From assembly GCA_963763475.1 (NCBI GenBank), contig CAVXOR010000004.1:186001-250000 (forward strand): a stretch of 64,000 bases of DNA, read 5' to 3'. The notes beneath the pieces are model-generated. The model was not told where the DNA came from, did not search any database, and saw nothing but the letters and a program-made list of their open reading frames with translations. Made by a program: the position numbers and the translations under genes. This stretch comes from AC-32 sp963763475 (lineage in GTDB: Bacteria > Actinomycetota > Thermoleophilia > Gaiellales > Gaiellaceae). Below are positions 46,777 to 56,768 of the stretch, in pieces. Each line of letters begins with the position of its first letter. Position 1 is the first letter of the stretch.

Positions 46777-47598
46777 CTACTCGGAGACGAACGTGCGGCG
46801 GTAGCGGCTGAAGAAGGTGCTCTCGGGAAGCGTGGCCAGCAGGCTGCGCTGCTCGGAGAGCCGCGCCTCGACCTGGTCGCCCGGAGCGAGCTCGTGTACC
46901 TGCTGTCCGTCGGCGAGCACGGTCGCGCTCACGTCCGGCGTGCGGTTGGTCACCGCCAGGGCCCGGCCGCGGGGCAGGACCAGCGGCCGCGCGTGCAGCG
47001 AGTGCGGCGCGACGAAGGTGATCGCCATCGCGTCCAGGCCCCAGACCAGCACCGGGCCGCCGTTCGAGAGGTTGTAGGCGGTCGAGCCGGAAGGCGTCGA
47101 GCAGATCAGGCCGTCGCAGGGCTGCGAGCCGAGATCCTCCCCGGCGATTGCCCAGCCGAGCTCGATCATGCGACCGATCGTCGAGCTGGCCACGACCATG
47201 TCGTTGACCGCGGGCCAGCGCTCCCCGCCGACCGACGCCTCCAGGGCGGGCAGCTCCACCACCTCGAGCTCTCCGGCGAACGCGCGCCGCAGACCATCCT
47301 CGAGCCCGTCCGCCTCGATCGCGGTGAGGAAGCCGACCCGTCCGAGGTTGACGCCGAGCACGGGTACCCCGGTGCCGAGAAAGCGCCGCAGCGCCCGTAG
47401 CATCGTGCCGTCGCCGCCGAGCACCACCGCAAGGTCGGCCTCGGCGCCGTCCGTGCCTCCGCCGTCGCCGTGCTTGGCGGCCTCCTCGTCGGACAGCAGC
47501 AGCTCGATCCCACGCTCGTCCGCGACGGTACGCAGCCGGTCGAGCGTCTCTCCGCTCGTCTCGGCCCGGCCGTGGGTGATCACGGCGACTCGCTTCAC
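46777..47598 (-). CDS. nadK: NAD kinase
   Basis: About 273 residues. The ATP-NAD kinase motif is LAVVLGGDGTMLRALRRFLG; NLGRVGFLTAIE, WPAVNDMVVASSTIGRMIEL (the NE/D motif as VND), DGLICSTPSGSTAYNLSNGG and ITFVAPHSLHARPLVLP complete the family pattern. It phosphorylates NAD to NADP. The GTG (VKRVAVITHGRAE) was chosen because it lies 1 nt past the tlyA stop and matches the family start; an ATG 13 codons upstream would lie inside tlyA. It is the last gene of the 17-kb run. Confidence 0.94.
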   Translation of the reverse strand: MKRVAVITHGRAETSGETLDRLRTVADERGIELLLSDEEAAKHGDGGGTDGAEADLAVVLGGDGTMLRALRRFLGTGVPVLGVNLGRVGFLTAIEADGLEDGLRRAFAGELEVVELPALEASVGGERWPAVNDMVVASSTIGRMIELGWAIAGEDLGSQPCDGLICSTPSGSTAYNLSNGGPVLVWGLDAMAITFVAPHSLHARPLVLPRGRALAVTNRTPDVSATVLADGQQVHELAPGDQVEARLSEQRSLLATLPESTFFSRYRRTFVSE

Positions 47599-47599
47599 C

Positions 47600-48361
47600 T
47601 CAGGCAGTGGCGTCGTCGATCCAGTCTTCGAGCTCATCGGGATTCTCCGGCCGCTCGCGCTGGACGAGATGCAGGAAGAACTCGCGGTTCCCCTTCGGGC
47701 CGGGCAGCCCGGAGTCTACGACGCCCAAGACCTGCGCCCCCCAGGCGGGCGCCTCCGCGGCGACCTCGCGCAGGACGCGTCGCCACACCTCCCGGTCGCG
47801 GACGACGCCCCGCGGCGCCTCGCTGCGGCCGGCCTCGAACTGCGGCTTCACGAGCACCACTGCCTCCCAGCCGGGTGTCGCGAGCGCGAGCGCCGGCGGC
47901 AGAGCCTTGCGCACGCCGACGAACGAGACGTCGCAGACTACGAGCTCCGGCGAGAACGGCAGCTCCGTCGTCTCGCGCACGTTCGTTCGTTCCAGCACGG
48001 TCACACGCGGTTCGTCCCGGATGCGCGGGTGGAGCTGCCCGTAGCCGACGTCGAGCGCGATCACCCGCGCCGCACCGCGCTGCAGCAAGACGTCCGTGAA
48101 GCCGCCGGTCGACGCGCCGACGTCGAGCGCGTCACGCCCGGCGACCTCGACCTCGAAAGCCTCGAGCGCATGCTCGAGCTTCTCGCCCCCGCGCGAGACG
48201 AAGCGTGGCGGCTCGATGACCGACAGCGCGGCCGACTCGTCGACCTGCTGCCCCGCCTTCGAGTAGCCCGGCACGCGGCCGGCGAGGACGAGCGCCTGCG
48301 CCTGGGCACGGCTCTCGGCGAGCCCGCGCTCGACCAGCAGGACATCGAGGCGTTTCTTCAA
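47600..48361 (-). CDS. tlyA: 16S/23S rRNA 2'-O-methyltransferase TlyA
   Basis: A 253-residue protein. The N-terminal S4 RNA-binding domain is KKRLDVLLVERGLAESRAQA; the Rossmann methyltransferase follows with FVSRGGEKLEHALEAF, the SAM site ALDVGASTGGFTDVLLQRGA, VIALDVGYGQLHP, VVCDVSFVGVRKALP and LVKPQFEAGR. In mycobacteria TlyA methylates rRNA at the subunit interface and its loss gives capreomycin resistance. The start is TTG. Its position between ispA and nadK is conserved in Gram-positive bacteria. Confidence 0.94.
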   Translation of the reverse strand: MKKRLDVLLVERGLAESRAQAQALVLAGRVPGYSKAGQQVDESAALSVIEPPRFVSRGGEKLEHALEAFEVEVAGRDALDVGASTGGFTDVLLQRGAARVIALDVGYGQLHPRIRDEPRVTVLERTNVRETTELPFSPELVVCDVSFVGVRKALPPALALATPGWEAVVLVKPQFEAGRSEAPRGVVRDREVWRRVLREVAAEAPAWGAQVLGVVDSGLPGPKGNREFFLHLVQRERPENPDELEDWIDDATA

Positions 48362-48370
48362 GGCGCGCCG

Positions 48371-49141
48371 TTATGAGGTTCTGACCGCGAGCTCGTCGAC
48401 GATGCCCTCGAGCACGCTCGTGTCGGCGCCGATCTCTGCCAGCGCCGCCCGCGCCCGCTCGGCGGCCTCGTCGGCGAGCGTCCGCGCCCCTTCCGCGCCG
48501 TGCTCGAGCAGGTAGCCGTCCTCGTCGAGGATGTCGTCCACGATCTGGAAGAGTAGGCCGACCTCGTCCGCGAACGCGCGCCACGGCTTCTGCTCCGGCT
48601 CCGGCACCTCCGCCACCCAGAGCGCGCACGCGACCGAGGCCGAGAACAGGCAGCCGGTCTTGAGCCGATGCAGCGCGGCCAGGTCGTCCCCGCCACCCGT
48701 GATGTCGAGGTACTGGCCGCCGATCATCCCGAGCGTCGCCTGGACGAGCTCGCGCGCGACCGCCGGCGAGGGGTACGAGAGCGCGAGGCGCAGCGCCTCG
48801 GCGAGCAGCGCATCACCAGCCAGCACCGCGACCGCCTCGCCGTACGCCGCCCAGGTGCTTGGCCGACCGCGGCGCAGCTCGTCGTCGTCCAGCGATGGAA
48901 GGTCGTCGTGAACGAGCGAGAAGTTGTGCACGAGCTCGAGCGCCCCCGCCGCGGGGAGCGCGGTCTCGGGCTCCCTGCCCGCGGCCTCGGCCGTCGCCAG
49001 GCAGAGCACCGGCCGGACCCGCTTGCCGCCCCCGGCCAGCGCGTGACGCATCGACTCCTCCAGCCCGCCGAGCTCCGGCGTCAGCGCCAGCTCGCCGAGA
49101 TACGACTCGACGAGCGCCCGCAGCTCCTCCGGCGCGGTCAC
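48371..49141 (-). CDS. ispA: Polyprenyl (farnesyl/geranylgeranyl) diphosphate synthase
   Basis: A 256-residue trans-isoprenyl diphosphate synthase, about 30 residues shorter than most. The first Asp-rich motif is LVHNFSLVHDDLPSLDDDEL and the second LLFQIVDDILDEDG; GGKRVRPVLCL and LHRLKTGCLFSASVACALW are also conserved. Two residues before the first motif (S-L-V-H) are small or medium, so product length is uncertain; C15 is usual for genes in this position. The ATG overlaps the xseB stop by 4 nt. Confidence 0.92.
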   Translation of the reverse strand: MTAPEELRALVESYLGELALTPELGGLEESMRHALAGGGKRVRPVLCLATAEAAGREPETALPAAGALELVHNFSLVHDDLPSLDDDELRRGRPSTWAAYGEAVAVLAGDALLAEALRLALSYPSPAVARELVQATLGMIGGQYLDITGGGDDLAALHRLKTGCLFSASVACALWVAEVPEPEQKPWRAFADEVGLLFQIVDDILDEDGYLLEHGAEGARTLADEAAERARAALAEIGADTSVLEGIVDELAVRTS

Positions 49142-49326
49142 GATTCAGCTGCCCGCTTGGCCTGCTGCAGCTGCGCCTCGACCTCCTTGGCGATCTCCGA
49201 GAGCTCGGACAGGATCTCGATCGCCTCGTCCGGGTCCTTCGTCTCCTCCAGCTTGGCGCGCGTGCGCTCGAGCCGGTCGAGCAGCTCCTCCGCGCTGCGC
49301 AATCGTTCCTCTGCGGCGTCGCTCAT
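49138..49326 (-). CDS. xseB: Exodeoxyribonuclease VII small subunit
   Basis: A 62-residue helical protein: ERLRSAEELLDRLERTRAKL then DPDEAIEILSELSEIAKEVE AQL. Size, charge pattern and location between nusB and ispA are those of XseB. The large subunit gene xseA, usually adjacent, is absent from the window. The usual XseB motif LExIVxxLE is replaced by the looser AEELLDRLE, so the call rests partly on context. The ATG overlaps the nusB stop (ATGA). Confidence 0.75.
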   Translation of the reverse strand: MSDAAEERLRSAEELLDRLERTRAKLEETKDPDEAIEILSELSEIAKEVEAQLQQAKRAAES

Positions 49327-49697
49327 GCGGCCTCCTTCACGATCCTGCCCAGTATCCCGTTGACCAGTCTCCCAGCATCTTCCGAGGAATAGCGCTTCGC
49401 CAGGGTGACCGCCTCGTCGATCGCCACCTCCGGCGGCACCTCGCCGCGGTCGAGCTCCAGGATCGCCATCCGCAGGATGTTGCGCTCGAGCGCGCCGAGC
49501 CGGTCGGCCGTCCACTCGTCGGCGGCCTCGGTGATGCGCGCGTCGAGCTGCTCGTGCTCGACGACCACGCCCTCGGCGAGCTCGCGCGAGAACGACTCGA
49601 TCTCGCCTTCGTACAGCGACGCCAGCTCCTGGCCGGTGACGTCCCACTGGTAGAGCAAGACGAGCGCGGTGCGGCGCGCGGCGCGGCGGCCGGCCAT
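49323..49697 (-). CDS. nusB: Transcription antitermination factor NusB
   Basis: A 124-residue all-helical NusB: RRAARRTALVLLYQWDVTGQ at the RNA-binding N-terminus, RLGALERNILRMAILEL, VPPEVAIDEAVTLAKRYSSE and the closing GRLVNGILGRIVKEA. It works with NusE (S10) in rRNA antitermination. It overlaps the asp23-like stop by 1 nt. Confidence 0.95.
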   Translation of the reverse strand: MAGRRAARRTALVLLYQWDVTGQELASLYEGEIESFSRELAEGVVVEHEQLDARITEAADEWTADRLGALERNILRMAILELDRGEVPPEVAIDEAVTLAKRYSSEDAGRLVNGILGRIVKEAA

Positions 49698-49998
49698 CAG
49701 CCGATCTCCGCGATCTCGACGTCTATGGACTCGATCTCCAGGCCCGAGACCTGCGCCAACGCCGCGCCGACCCGCTCCTGCACGGACCGGGCGAGCTCGG
49801 GCAGCGCGGCTCCGTGCCGCGCAGCGAGCTCCAGCGAGACCGACGCGCGGCCCTCCGCCTGCCGGACCTCGACCGCCCGCCGCGGCCTGCGCAGCCGGAC
49901 GCCGTCGACGCTGCGAGCGGCGGTCGCAATCAGCTCGGTGACCGCGCCCGCAGTGAGAGTGATCGAGCCCTCCGGCCCGCGGAAGACGAGCGGCTCGG

Positions 49999-50002
<4 letters not shown>
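49697..50002 (-). CDS. Asp23/Gls24 family envelope stress-response protein
   Basis: A 101-residue Asp23 protein: GSITLTAGAVTELIATAARS, VDGVRLRRPRRAVEVRQAEG, SLELAARHGAALPELARSVQ and ERVGAALAQVSGLEIESIDV. The conserved position between accC and nusB matches YqhY of Bacillus, which affects acetyl-CoA carboxylase control. A similar tie to the neighbouring acc genes is inferred. The GTG overlaps the accC stop by 4 nt. Confidence 0.92.
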
Positions 50003-51356
<1,354 letters not shown>

Positions 51357-51357
<1 letters not shown>

Positions 51358-53165
51358 CAGACGGCGTCGAGCGGCGGCGGCCCTACCGGCTCGAGCTCGA
51401 ACAGCAGCTGGCCGAACTCGACGGGCTCGGCGTTGCCGACGTGGATCACGCGCACGATTCCCGCCGAGTCGGCCTTGATCTCGTTCATCAGCTTCATAGC
51501 CTCGAGGATGCAGAGCGTCTGCCCCTGCGCGACCGTGTCGCCCTCCTGCACGAACGGCGGCGCGCCGGGCTGCGGCGCCCGGTAGAAGACGCCTACCATC
51601 GGCGCCTCGACGCGCGTGAAGCCGTCGGCCTGCGGCGCCGGTGGGAGCAGCTCGCCGTCGTCGGCGGGCCGCGCGGCCACCGCGGCCAGGGCCGGATCGA
51701 GCTGCTCCGGGGTGCGGCGCACGGAGACCCGCATGCCGGCCTCCTCGATCGTCACCTCCCCCACGCCCGACTCCTGGACGATGCGCACGATCTCGCGAAT
51801 CCGCTCCGCCCGCGCCTGGTCGACGCCACCCGCGCCGAGGCTCTCGTCGCGGCTCGCCCGGCCGCGGATCGACTGGAGCAGCGGCTCGGCCTCCTCGCCG
51901 AAGAGCGCGAGCAGCAGCAGCTCCTCCTCGCTCGATGCCAGCCCTTCGGCCTCGGTGCGGAGCGAGTCGAGATCGACCGGCGCCTCCTCGTCCGGCGCGC
52001 CGCCCGAGAGCGCGACCGCGCGCTTGACGGTCGCGTCGATCGGCCCGGGCGGGCTGCCGTAGCGGCCCTCGATCAGCGCGCGCAGCTCGTCGACGACGGT
52101 CTGGTAACGGCTCGCCGAGAGCACGTGCAGGAGCGCCTGGGAGCCGAGGATCTGGCCGATCGGCGAGGCGATCGGCGGGAAGCCGACCTCTTCGCGGATC
52201 TTCGCCAGCTCGTCCAGCACCTCGTCGGTGCGGTCGCCGGAGCCGAGCGCGCGCAGGTGCCCGTCGAGCGCGGCGACCAGTCCTGGCGGAACCCGGTGCT
52301 CGGCGGCGCGCACGGCGATCCTCGGCGCCAGCGGCGTGACCGGCTGGTCGCCGATGTGCTCGTCCACGAGCTCGGAGGCCCGCCAGAGAGCCGGAACGTC
52401 GACGCCCGTGTCGAGGCCTAGGCCCGCGAGCGCCGTCGCCAGCGCCTCCCCGGAGATGCGGTGGACGGTGAGCGCGACCGGATAGACCGCGCACGCGACC
52501 AGGTCTGCCCCGGCGCGCGCGGCCTCGAGCCCGGCGGCCATCGCGTTGCCGCCTGCGCCCTGGCAGTAGAGACCGACAGGCAGGCCGCTCGCCTCCTTCA
52601 GCGTCTCGACCAGCTCCTGCGCCCGTTGCGGCTGGAGCGAGCTCGACGGGTCGTGCAGGAGGACGCGCGAGGCGCCGAGCTCGGGCAGCTTCTTGGCCTG
52701 CTCGACCAGTGCCTCGGTCTCGTTCGTGTAGCCGGAGCCGAAGACGAGCCCGGCGTCGAACTCCTTGCCCGCGCCCGTGATCGCCTCGCCGGCCTCGCGC
52801 AGGTTCTCGACGTCGTTCAAGGGGTCGTGCAGGCGGAAGACCTCGATCCCGCTCTCGGCAGCCGAGGCGACGAAGCGGCTGACGAACTCGCCGCCGACCG
52901 GGCGCGAGCCGACCAGGAACCGTCCGCGCAGCGCCATCGCGAGCGGCGTCTCGGTGCGCTCGTTCAGGGCGCGGATCCGCTCCCAGGGGCTCTCGACGCC
53001 ACGCCGGACTGCCGTGTCGAAGACGCCACCGCCGGAGACCTCGAGGTACTCGAAGCCGGCCTTGTCGAGAATCTCCGCCAGCCGCAGCAGCTCGGCGGTC
53101 GGCATCAGCCCGGCGAGCGGCTCCTGGGCCAGCAGTCGAATCGACGTATCGACCAGGGCAGGCAC
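51357..53165 (-). CDS. Biotin carboxyl carrier protein (AccB) fused to an inactive-looking carboxyltransferase domain
   Basis: A 602-residue protein. Residues 1–~440 resemble the carboxyltransferase domain of oxaloacetate decarboxylase α, transcarboxylase 5S and PycB (FEYLEVSGGGVFDTAVRRGV, GIEVFRLHDPLNDVENLREA, GFPPIASPIGQILGSQALLH). Residues ~455–602 are AccB: IREIVRIVQESGVGEVTIEE, EAPMVGVFYRAPQPGAPPFV and ILEAMKLMNEIKAD with the biotin Lys558. All four metal positions of the carboxyltransferase are changed: the RDAHQ Asp is Leu11, the carbamylated Lys is His171, and HxH is Tyr200-Cys-Gln202. It is therefore probably a non-catalytic scaffold attached to AccB. It sits exactly where accB is expected, between efp and accC. 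Confidence 0.87.
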
Positions 53166-53184
53166 GGCCGCAGCCTAACGCCAG

Positions 53185-53881
53185 CTACGCGCGCGAGATG
53201 TAGCGGCCCTCGCGCGGGTCGACCTTGATCCGGTCGCCCACGTTCACGAACAGCGGCACCTGCACGACCGCGCCCGTCTCGAGAGTGGCGGGCTTCGTCA
53301 CGTTCGAGACCGTGTCTCCGCGCACGCCTGGCTCGGTCTCCGAGACGGCCAGCTCGACCGACGAGGGAAGCTGCACGCCAGAGGGCTTGCCGTCCACCTC
53401 GAGCACCTGCACCGTCGAGCTCGGCTCGAGGTAGGGCAGCGCGTCCTCGACCGTCCCGTGCGGGAGGGAGAACTGCTCGTACGTGCCGGTGTCCATGAAG
53501 ACCACCTCGTCGCCCGCGTCGTAGAGGTACTGCACCTGCTTCACCTCCGTGCGGATGCGCTGGAACTTCTCGCCGGCGCGGAAGGTCTTGTCCACGACCG
53601 CGCCTGAGTCGAGGTTGCGCGGCCATGAAGACCACCTCGTCGCCCGCGTCGTAGAGGTACTGCACCTGCTTCACCTCCGTGCGGATGCGCTGGAACTTCT
53701 CGCCGGCGCGGAAGGTCTTGTCCACGACCGCGCCTGAGTCGAGGTTGCGCAGCCGTGAGCGGACGAAGGCGCCGCCCTTGCCGGGCTTCACGTGCTGGAA
53801 CTCGAGGATGCGCCAGACCGAGCCCTCGAGCTGGATGTGCATCCCGTTGCGGAACTGGTTGGTGGTGACGGTCTCGGCCAC
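53185..53881 (-). pseudogene. efp: Elongation factor P, interrupted by a tandem duplication
   Basis: Removing one copy of a 130-bp tandem repeat restores an intact 188-residue EF-P: N-terminal FRNGMHIQLEGSVWRILEFQ, the loop HVKPGKGGAFVRSRLRNLDS (modifiable Lys near 35), QVQYLYDAGDEVVFMDTGTY, and the C-terminal OB fold NVTKPATLETGAVVQVPLFV with VGDRIKVDPREGRYISRA. As given, the duplication shifts the frame after VVFM. EF-P rescues ribosomes on polyproline stretches; several proteins here contain them (for example in the DUF1835 and MltG genes). Exact identity of the two copies suggests misassembly or a very recent event. The start is GTG. Confidence 0.9.
53493..53752. repeat. Two-copy tandem direct repeat, 130-bp period, inside efp
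   Basis: Positions 53493–53620 and 53623–53750 are identical over 128 bases, with a 2-base joint (GG after copy 1, AG after copy 2). The period is not a multiple of three, so efp is broken. No flanking microhomology longer than a few bases is evident. Confidence 0.97.
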
Positions 53882-53892
53882 GGCGGGCGATG

Positions 53893-54927
53893 CTAGCTGA
53901 CCGTGATCAGGTCCTTCCCGAAGCTCGTCAGCACCTCGGGCTCGCCTTCGGTCACGACCACCAGGTCCTCGATCCGGATCCCGCCGAGGCCCTCGAGGTA
54001 GACGCCCGGCTCGACCGTGACCACGTTGCCGGCCGTGAGCGTGTCGCTCGACTCGCGCGAGAGGCCCGGTGCCTCGTGCACCTCGAGCCCGACGCCGTGG
54101 CCGAGGCCGTGGCCGAACTTCTCGCCGAGCCCGGCGGCCTCGATCTCGGCGCGGGCGGCGGCGTCCGCGTCCACGCCGGTCACCCCGGCACGCGCGGCCT
54201 CGAGACCGGCCAGCTGGCCCTCGAGCGTCGCGGCGTAGGCTTCTTCGAGCTGGTCGGACAGGACGCCGGTCGCGAAGGTGCGCGTGCAGTCGGCGCAGTA
54301 GCCGTCGGCCGTTGCCCCCGCGTCGATCACGACTGTCTCCGCGGCCTCGACCTCCCGGTCGGTCGGCCGGGCGTGCGGCCGCGCGGCGTTCGGGCCGGAG
54401 GCCACGATCGTCTCGAAGGCGGGCCCCTCGGCCCCGAGCTCGCGGAAGAGCACGTCCAGCTGCCAGGCGAGCTCGCGCTCGCTGCGGCCGACGAACCGCT
54501 CCTCGGCGAAGCGCGCGTAGGCCTGGCTCGTGATCTCGCCGGCGCGCCTGATCGCCTCTAGCTCGGCGTCGTCCTTGACCGCACGCAGCGTCTCGACGAG
54601 CCCGCGCCGCGGGACGAGGGCGAGTCCTCCGGCCCGCAGCACCTCCCACGAGGAATAGCTGACCGCGTCCGCCTCGAAGCCGACGGTGCCCTCGAGCAGC
54701 TCGGCCAGGGCCGCGACCAGGGAGCGCTTGGTCTCGACGAACTCGACGCCGTCGACCGCCCGCGCGGCCTCGGCGTAGCGGAAGTCGCTGAACAGCCGTA
54801 CCCGCTCGGGTTCGACGAACAGGGCGGCGTTCGAGCTCGAGAAGCCGACGAGATAGCGGACATTGAAGCCGTTCGTGACGAGCAGCGGCTCCTCGAGCCC
54901 GGCGCGGAGACGTTCGATGCGGGTCAC
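53893..54927 (-). CDS. pepQ: M24 family Xaa-Pro peptidase
   Basis: A 344-residue creatinase/aminopeptidase-P type enzyme. The N-terminal domain has YLVGFSSSNAALFVEPERVR and FSDFRYAEAARAVDGVEFVE. The pita-bread metal site is formed by VVIDAGATADGYCADCTRTF (two Asp), FGHGLGHGVGLEVHEAPGLS (His), VVTVEPGVYLEGLGGIRIED (two Glu). It removes or splits residues next to proline. Adjacent to efp, as in many Gram-positive bacteria. The GTG overlaps the aroQ stop by 4 nt. Confidence 0.94.
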   Translation of the reverse strand: MTRIERLRAGLEEPLLVTNGFNVRYLVGFSSSNAALFVEPERVRLFSDFRYAEAARAVDGVEFVETKRSLVAALAELLEGTVGFEADAVSYSSWEVLRAGGLALVPRRGLVETLRAVKDDAELEAIRRAGEITSQAYARFAEERFVGRSERELAWQLDVLFRELGAEGPAFETIVASGPNAARPHARPTDREVEAAETVVIDAGATADGYCADCTRTFATGVLSDQLEEAYAATLEGQLAGLEAARAGVTGVDADAAARAEIEAAGLGEKFGHGLGHGVGLEVHEAPGLSRESSDTLTAGNVVTVEPGVYLEGLGGIRIEDLVVVTEGEPEVLTSFGKDLITVS

Positions 54928-55355
54928 GCGCGCTGCACCGCGAGGTACTCGAGCGCGTCCTTGTACCCGTCCGGGCCGCGGCCGATCACGCGGCAGGTGA
55001 CGATGTCGCCGATCACCGAGTGGCGCCGCCACTCCTCGCGCTCGTCGACGTTCGAGAGGTGCACCTCCACGACCGGCACGGTAAACAGCTCGAGCGCGTC
55101 GCGGATGGCGTAGCTGTAGTGCGTCCAGGCGCCGGGGTTGACGATCATCCCGCCGGCCCACTCGAAGGCGTCGTGGCACCAGCCGATGTACTCGGCTTCG
55201 CTGTTGGTCTGGCGGCACTCGGCGAGCAGCTCGAGCTCGCGCGCCCACTCGTAGATCCTGCTCTCGAGCTGGTTCAGGCTCAGCCCGCCGTAGAGCTCGG
55301 GGTCGCGGCGGTGGAGGACGTCGAGGTTGACGCCGTTGAGGACTGCGACGCGCAC
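54924..55355 (-). CDS. aroQ: 3-dehydroquinate dehydratase, type II
   Basis: A 143-residue dodecamer-type enzyme. The active-site loop and Tyr lie in LNGVNLDVLHRRDPELYGGL (family NGPNLNxLGxRxPxxYG); NSEAEYIGWCHDA, GMIVNPGAWTHYSYAIRDAL and the catalytic His in VPVVEVHLSNVDEREEWRRH follow. The Arg in the mobile loop is HRRDPELYG. It dehydrates 3-dehydroquinate in the shikimate pathway, following AroB. The start is GTG, 9 nt past the aroKB stop. Confidence 0.95.
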   Translation of the reverse strand: MRVAVLNGVNLDVLHRRDPELYGGLSLNQLESRIYEWARELELLAECRQTNSEAEYIGWCHDAFEWAGGMIVNPGAWTHYSYAIRDALELFTVPVVEVHLSNVDEREEWRRHSVIGDIVTCRVIGRGPDGYKDALEYLAVQRA

Positions 55356-55364
55356 CAGGCGACT

Positions 55365-56768
55365 CTAATCTGCGATCAGCGCGTCGAGGGCGGCGCGCAC
55401 CCGGCTCTCGGGGAGCTCGACCCCGGCCACGGGCTTGCCCGGGCCCTCGAGCAAGACGAGCCGCGGCAGACCGTCGACGGCCTTCTTGTCGCGCGCGATG
55501 GCGGCCCAGGCCGCGTCCCGGTTGACGCGCACCGGCTGGGGCCGCAGCACCTCCTCGACCGCCGAGGTGTCCTGATCCGAGAGCCGCAGCGCCGCCAGCA
55601 GGCCGAGCGCGACCGCCTCGCCGTGGCTCGGTCCGTGATAGTCACCGGCCGCCTCGAGCGCGTGCGCGAAGGTGTGGCCCAGGTTCAGCACGGCCCGCTC
55701 GCCGCGCTCGTAGGGGTCGCGCAGGCACACCGCGGCCTTGTACGCGGCGCAGCGCCGGACGAGCTCGCCGAGCGGCTCCTCCCAGAGCGGCTCTCCGGCG
55801 AGCAGCCCTGTCTTCACGACTTCCGCCATGCCGGCGCGGTGCTCGCTCTCCGGGAGCGTCTCCAGCAGCGCCGGGTCGATCACCGACCGCTCCGGCCAGT
55901 GGAAGGCGCCGACGAGGTTCTTGCCCTCGGGCAGGTTGACCGCCGTCTTGCCGCCGATTGCCGCGTCCACCTGGCCGACGAGCGTGGTCGGCACGGCGAG
56001 CCAGCGCACGCCGCGCAGGTACGTCGCCGCGGCGAAGCCGGCTGCATCCGTCGTGCAGCCGCCGCCGAAGGCGACGATTGTGCCGCGACGGCCGAGCCGC
56101 AGCTCGCGCCAGAGCCGCTCGACAGCGCCGAGGCTCTTGGCCTCCTCGCCACCGCGCAGCGCGTGCACCGGCGCCTCGAGCGGAGGCCGGTGGAGGCCGA
56201 GCACCGTCGCGTCGGCGATCACCTCGACCTCACCGTCGACCAGCTCGGGCAGTCGCGCGAGCGAGCGCTCCGCGACGAGGATCCCGGCCGCGGCGAGAAC
56301 GATCCCCTCGACGTCGTGCGCGACCGCGTCCGCCGCCTCGGCGTAGAGCGGCGAGCGGCGCTCGTGCAGCGCGCGGAAGCTCTGCTCGTCCTGCGCCAGT
56401 GGCCGGTCGCCGCCGCCGACGCGCGTCCATGCGGTCGAGGGATCGACGTCGATGTGAACGGTGAGGGCGTGCTCCCGCAGCGCCCCGCGAACCTTCTCCG
56501 TCTCGACCGCGCCGCCGCCGAGCGCGACCACCGCGGGCCGCTCGTTCCGGAGAGTCTCGAGAGCGGCCTCCGCCTCGAGGACCCGGAACTCCGCCTCGCC
56601 ACGCTCGCCGAAGACCTGCGGGATTGTCTGCCGCAGCGAGCGCTCGAGCGCTCGGTCGAGGTCGACGAACCGCCGGCCCAGCCGCGCCGCGACCCGCGCG
56701 CCGAGCGTCGACTTGCCCGCGCCCATGAAGCCGACGAGCGCGAGATGGCGATTCAGCGCGTGCGCCAT
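55365..56768 (-). CDS. Shikimate kinase–3-dehydroquinate synthase fusion
   Basis: A 467-residue single chain. Residues 1–~165 are shikimate kinase: LALVGFMGAGKSTLGARVAA (Walker A at 13–21), RRFVDLDRALERSLRQTIPQ, GERGEAEFRVLEAEAAL and VVALGGGAVE. Residues ~175–467 are 3-dehydroquinate synthase: GGEEAKSLGAVERLWREL, VAFGGGCTTDAAGFAAATYL, VPTTLVGQVDAAIGGKTAVN, EVVKTGLLAGEP and NLGHTFAHALEAAGDYHGPS. The synthase part is about 290 residues rather than 350, mainly through a short N-terminal NAD-binding lobe. The two steps are not consecutive, so the fusion probably fixes stoichiometry rather than channels substrate. The start overlaps aroC by 16 nt. Confidence 0.95.
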   Translation of the reverse strand: MAHALNRHLALVGFMGAGKSTLGARVAARLGRRFVDLDRALERSLRQTIPQVFGERGEAEFRVLEAEAALETLRNERPAVVALGGGAVETEKVRGALREHALTVHIDVDPSTAWTRVGGGDRPLAQDEQSFRALHERRSPLYAEAADAVAHDVEGIVLAAAGILVAERSLARLPELVDGEVEVIADATVLGLHRPPLEAPVHALRGGEEAKSLGAVERLWRELRLGRRGTIVAFGGGCTTDAAGFAAATYLRGVRWLAVPTTLVGQVDAAIGGKTAVNLPEGKNLVGAFHWPERSVIDPALLETLPESEHRAGMAEVVKTGLLAGEPLWEEPLGELVRRCAAYKAAVCLRDPYERGERAVLNLGHTFAHALEAAGDYHGPSHGEAVALGLLAALRLSDQDTSAVEEVLRPQPVRVNRDAAWAAIARDKKAVDGLPRLVLLEGPGKPVAGVELPESRVRAALDALIAD

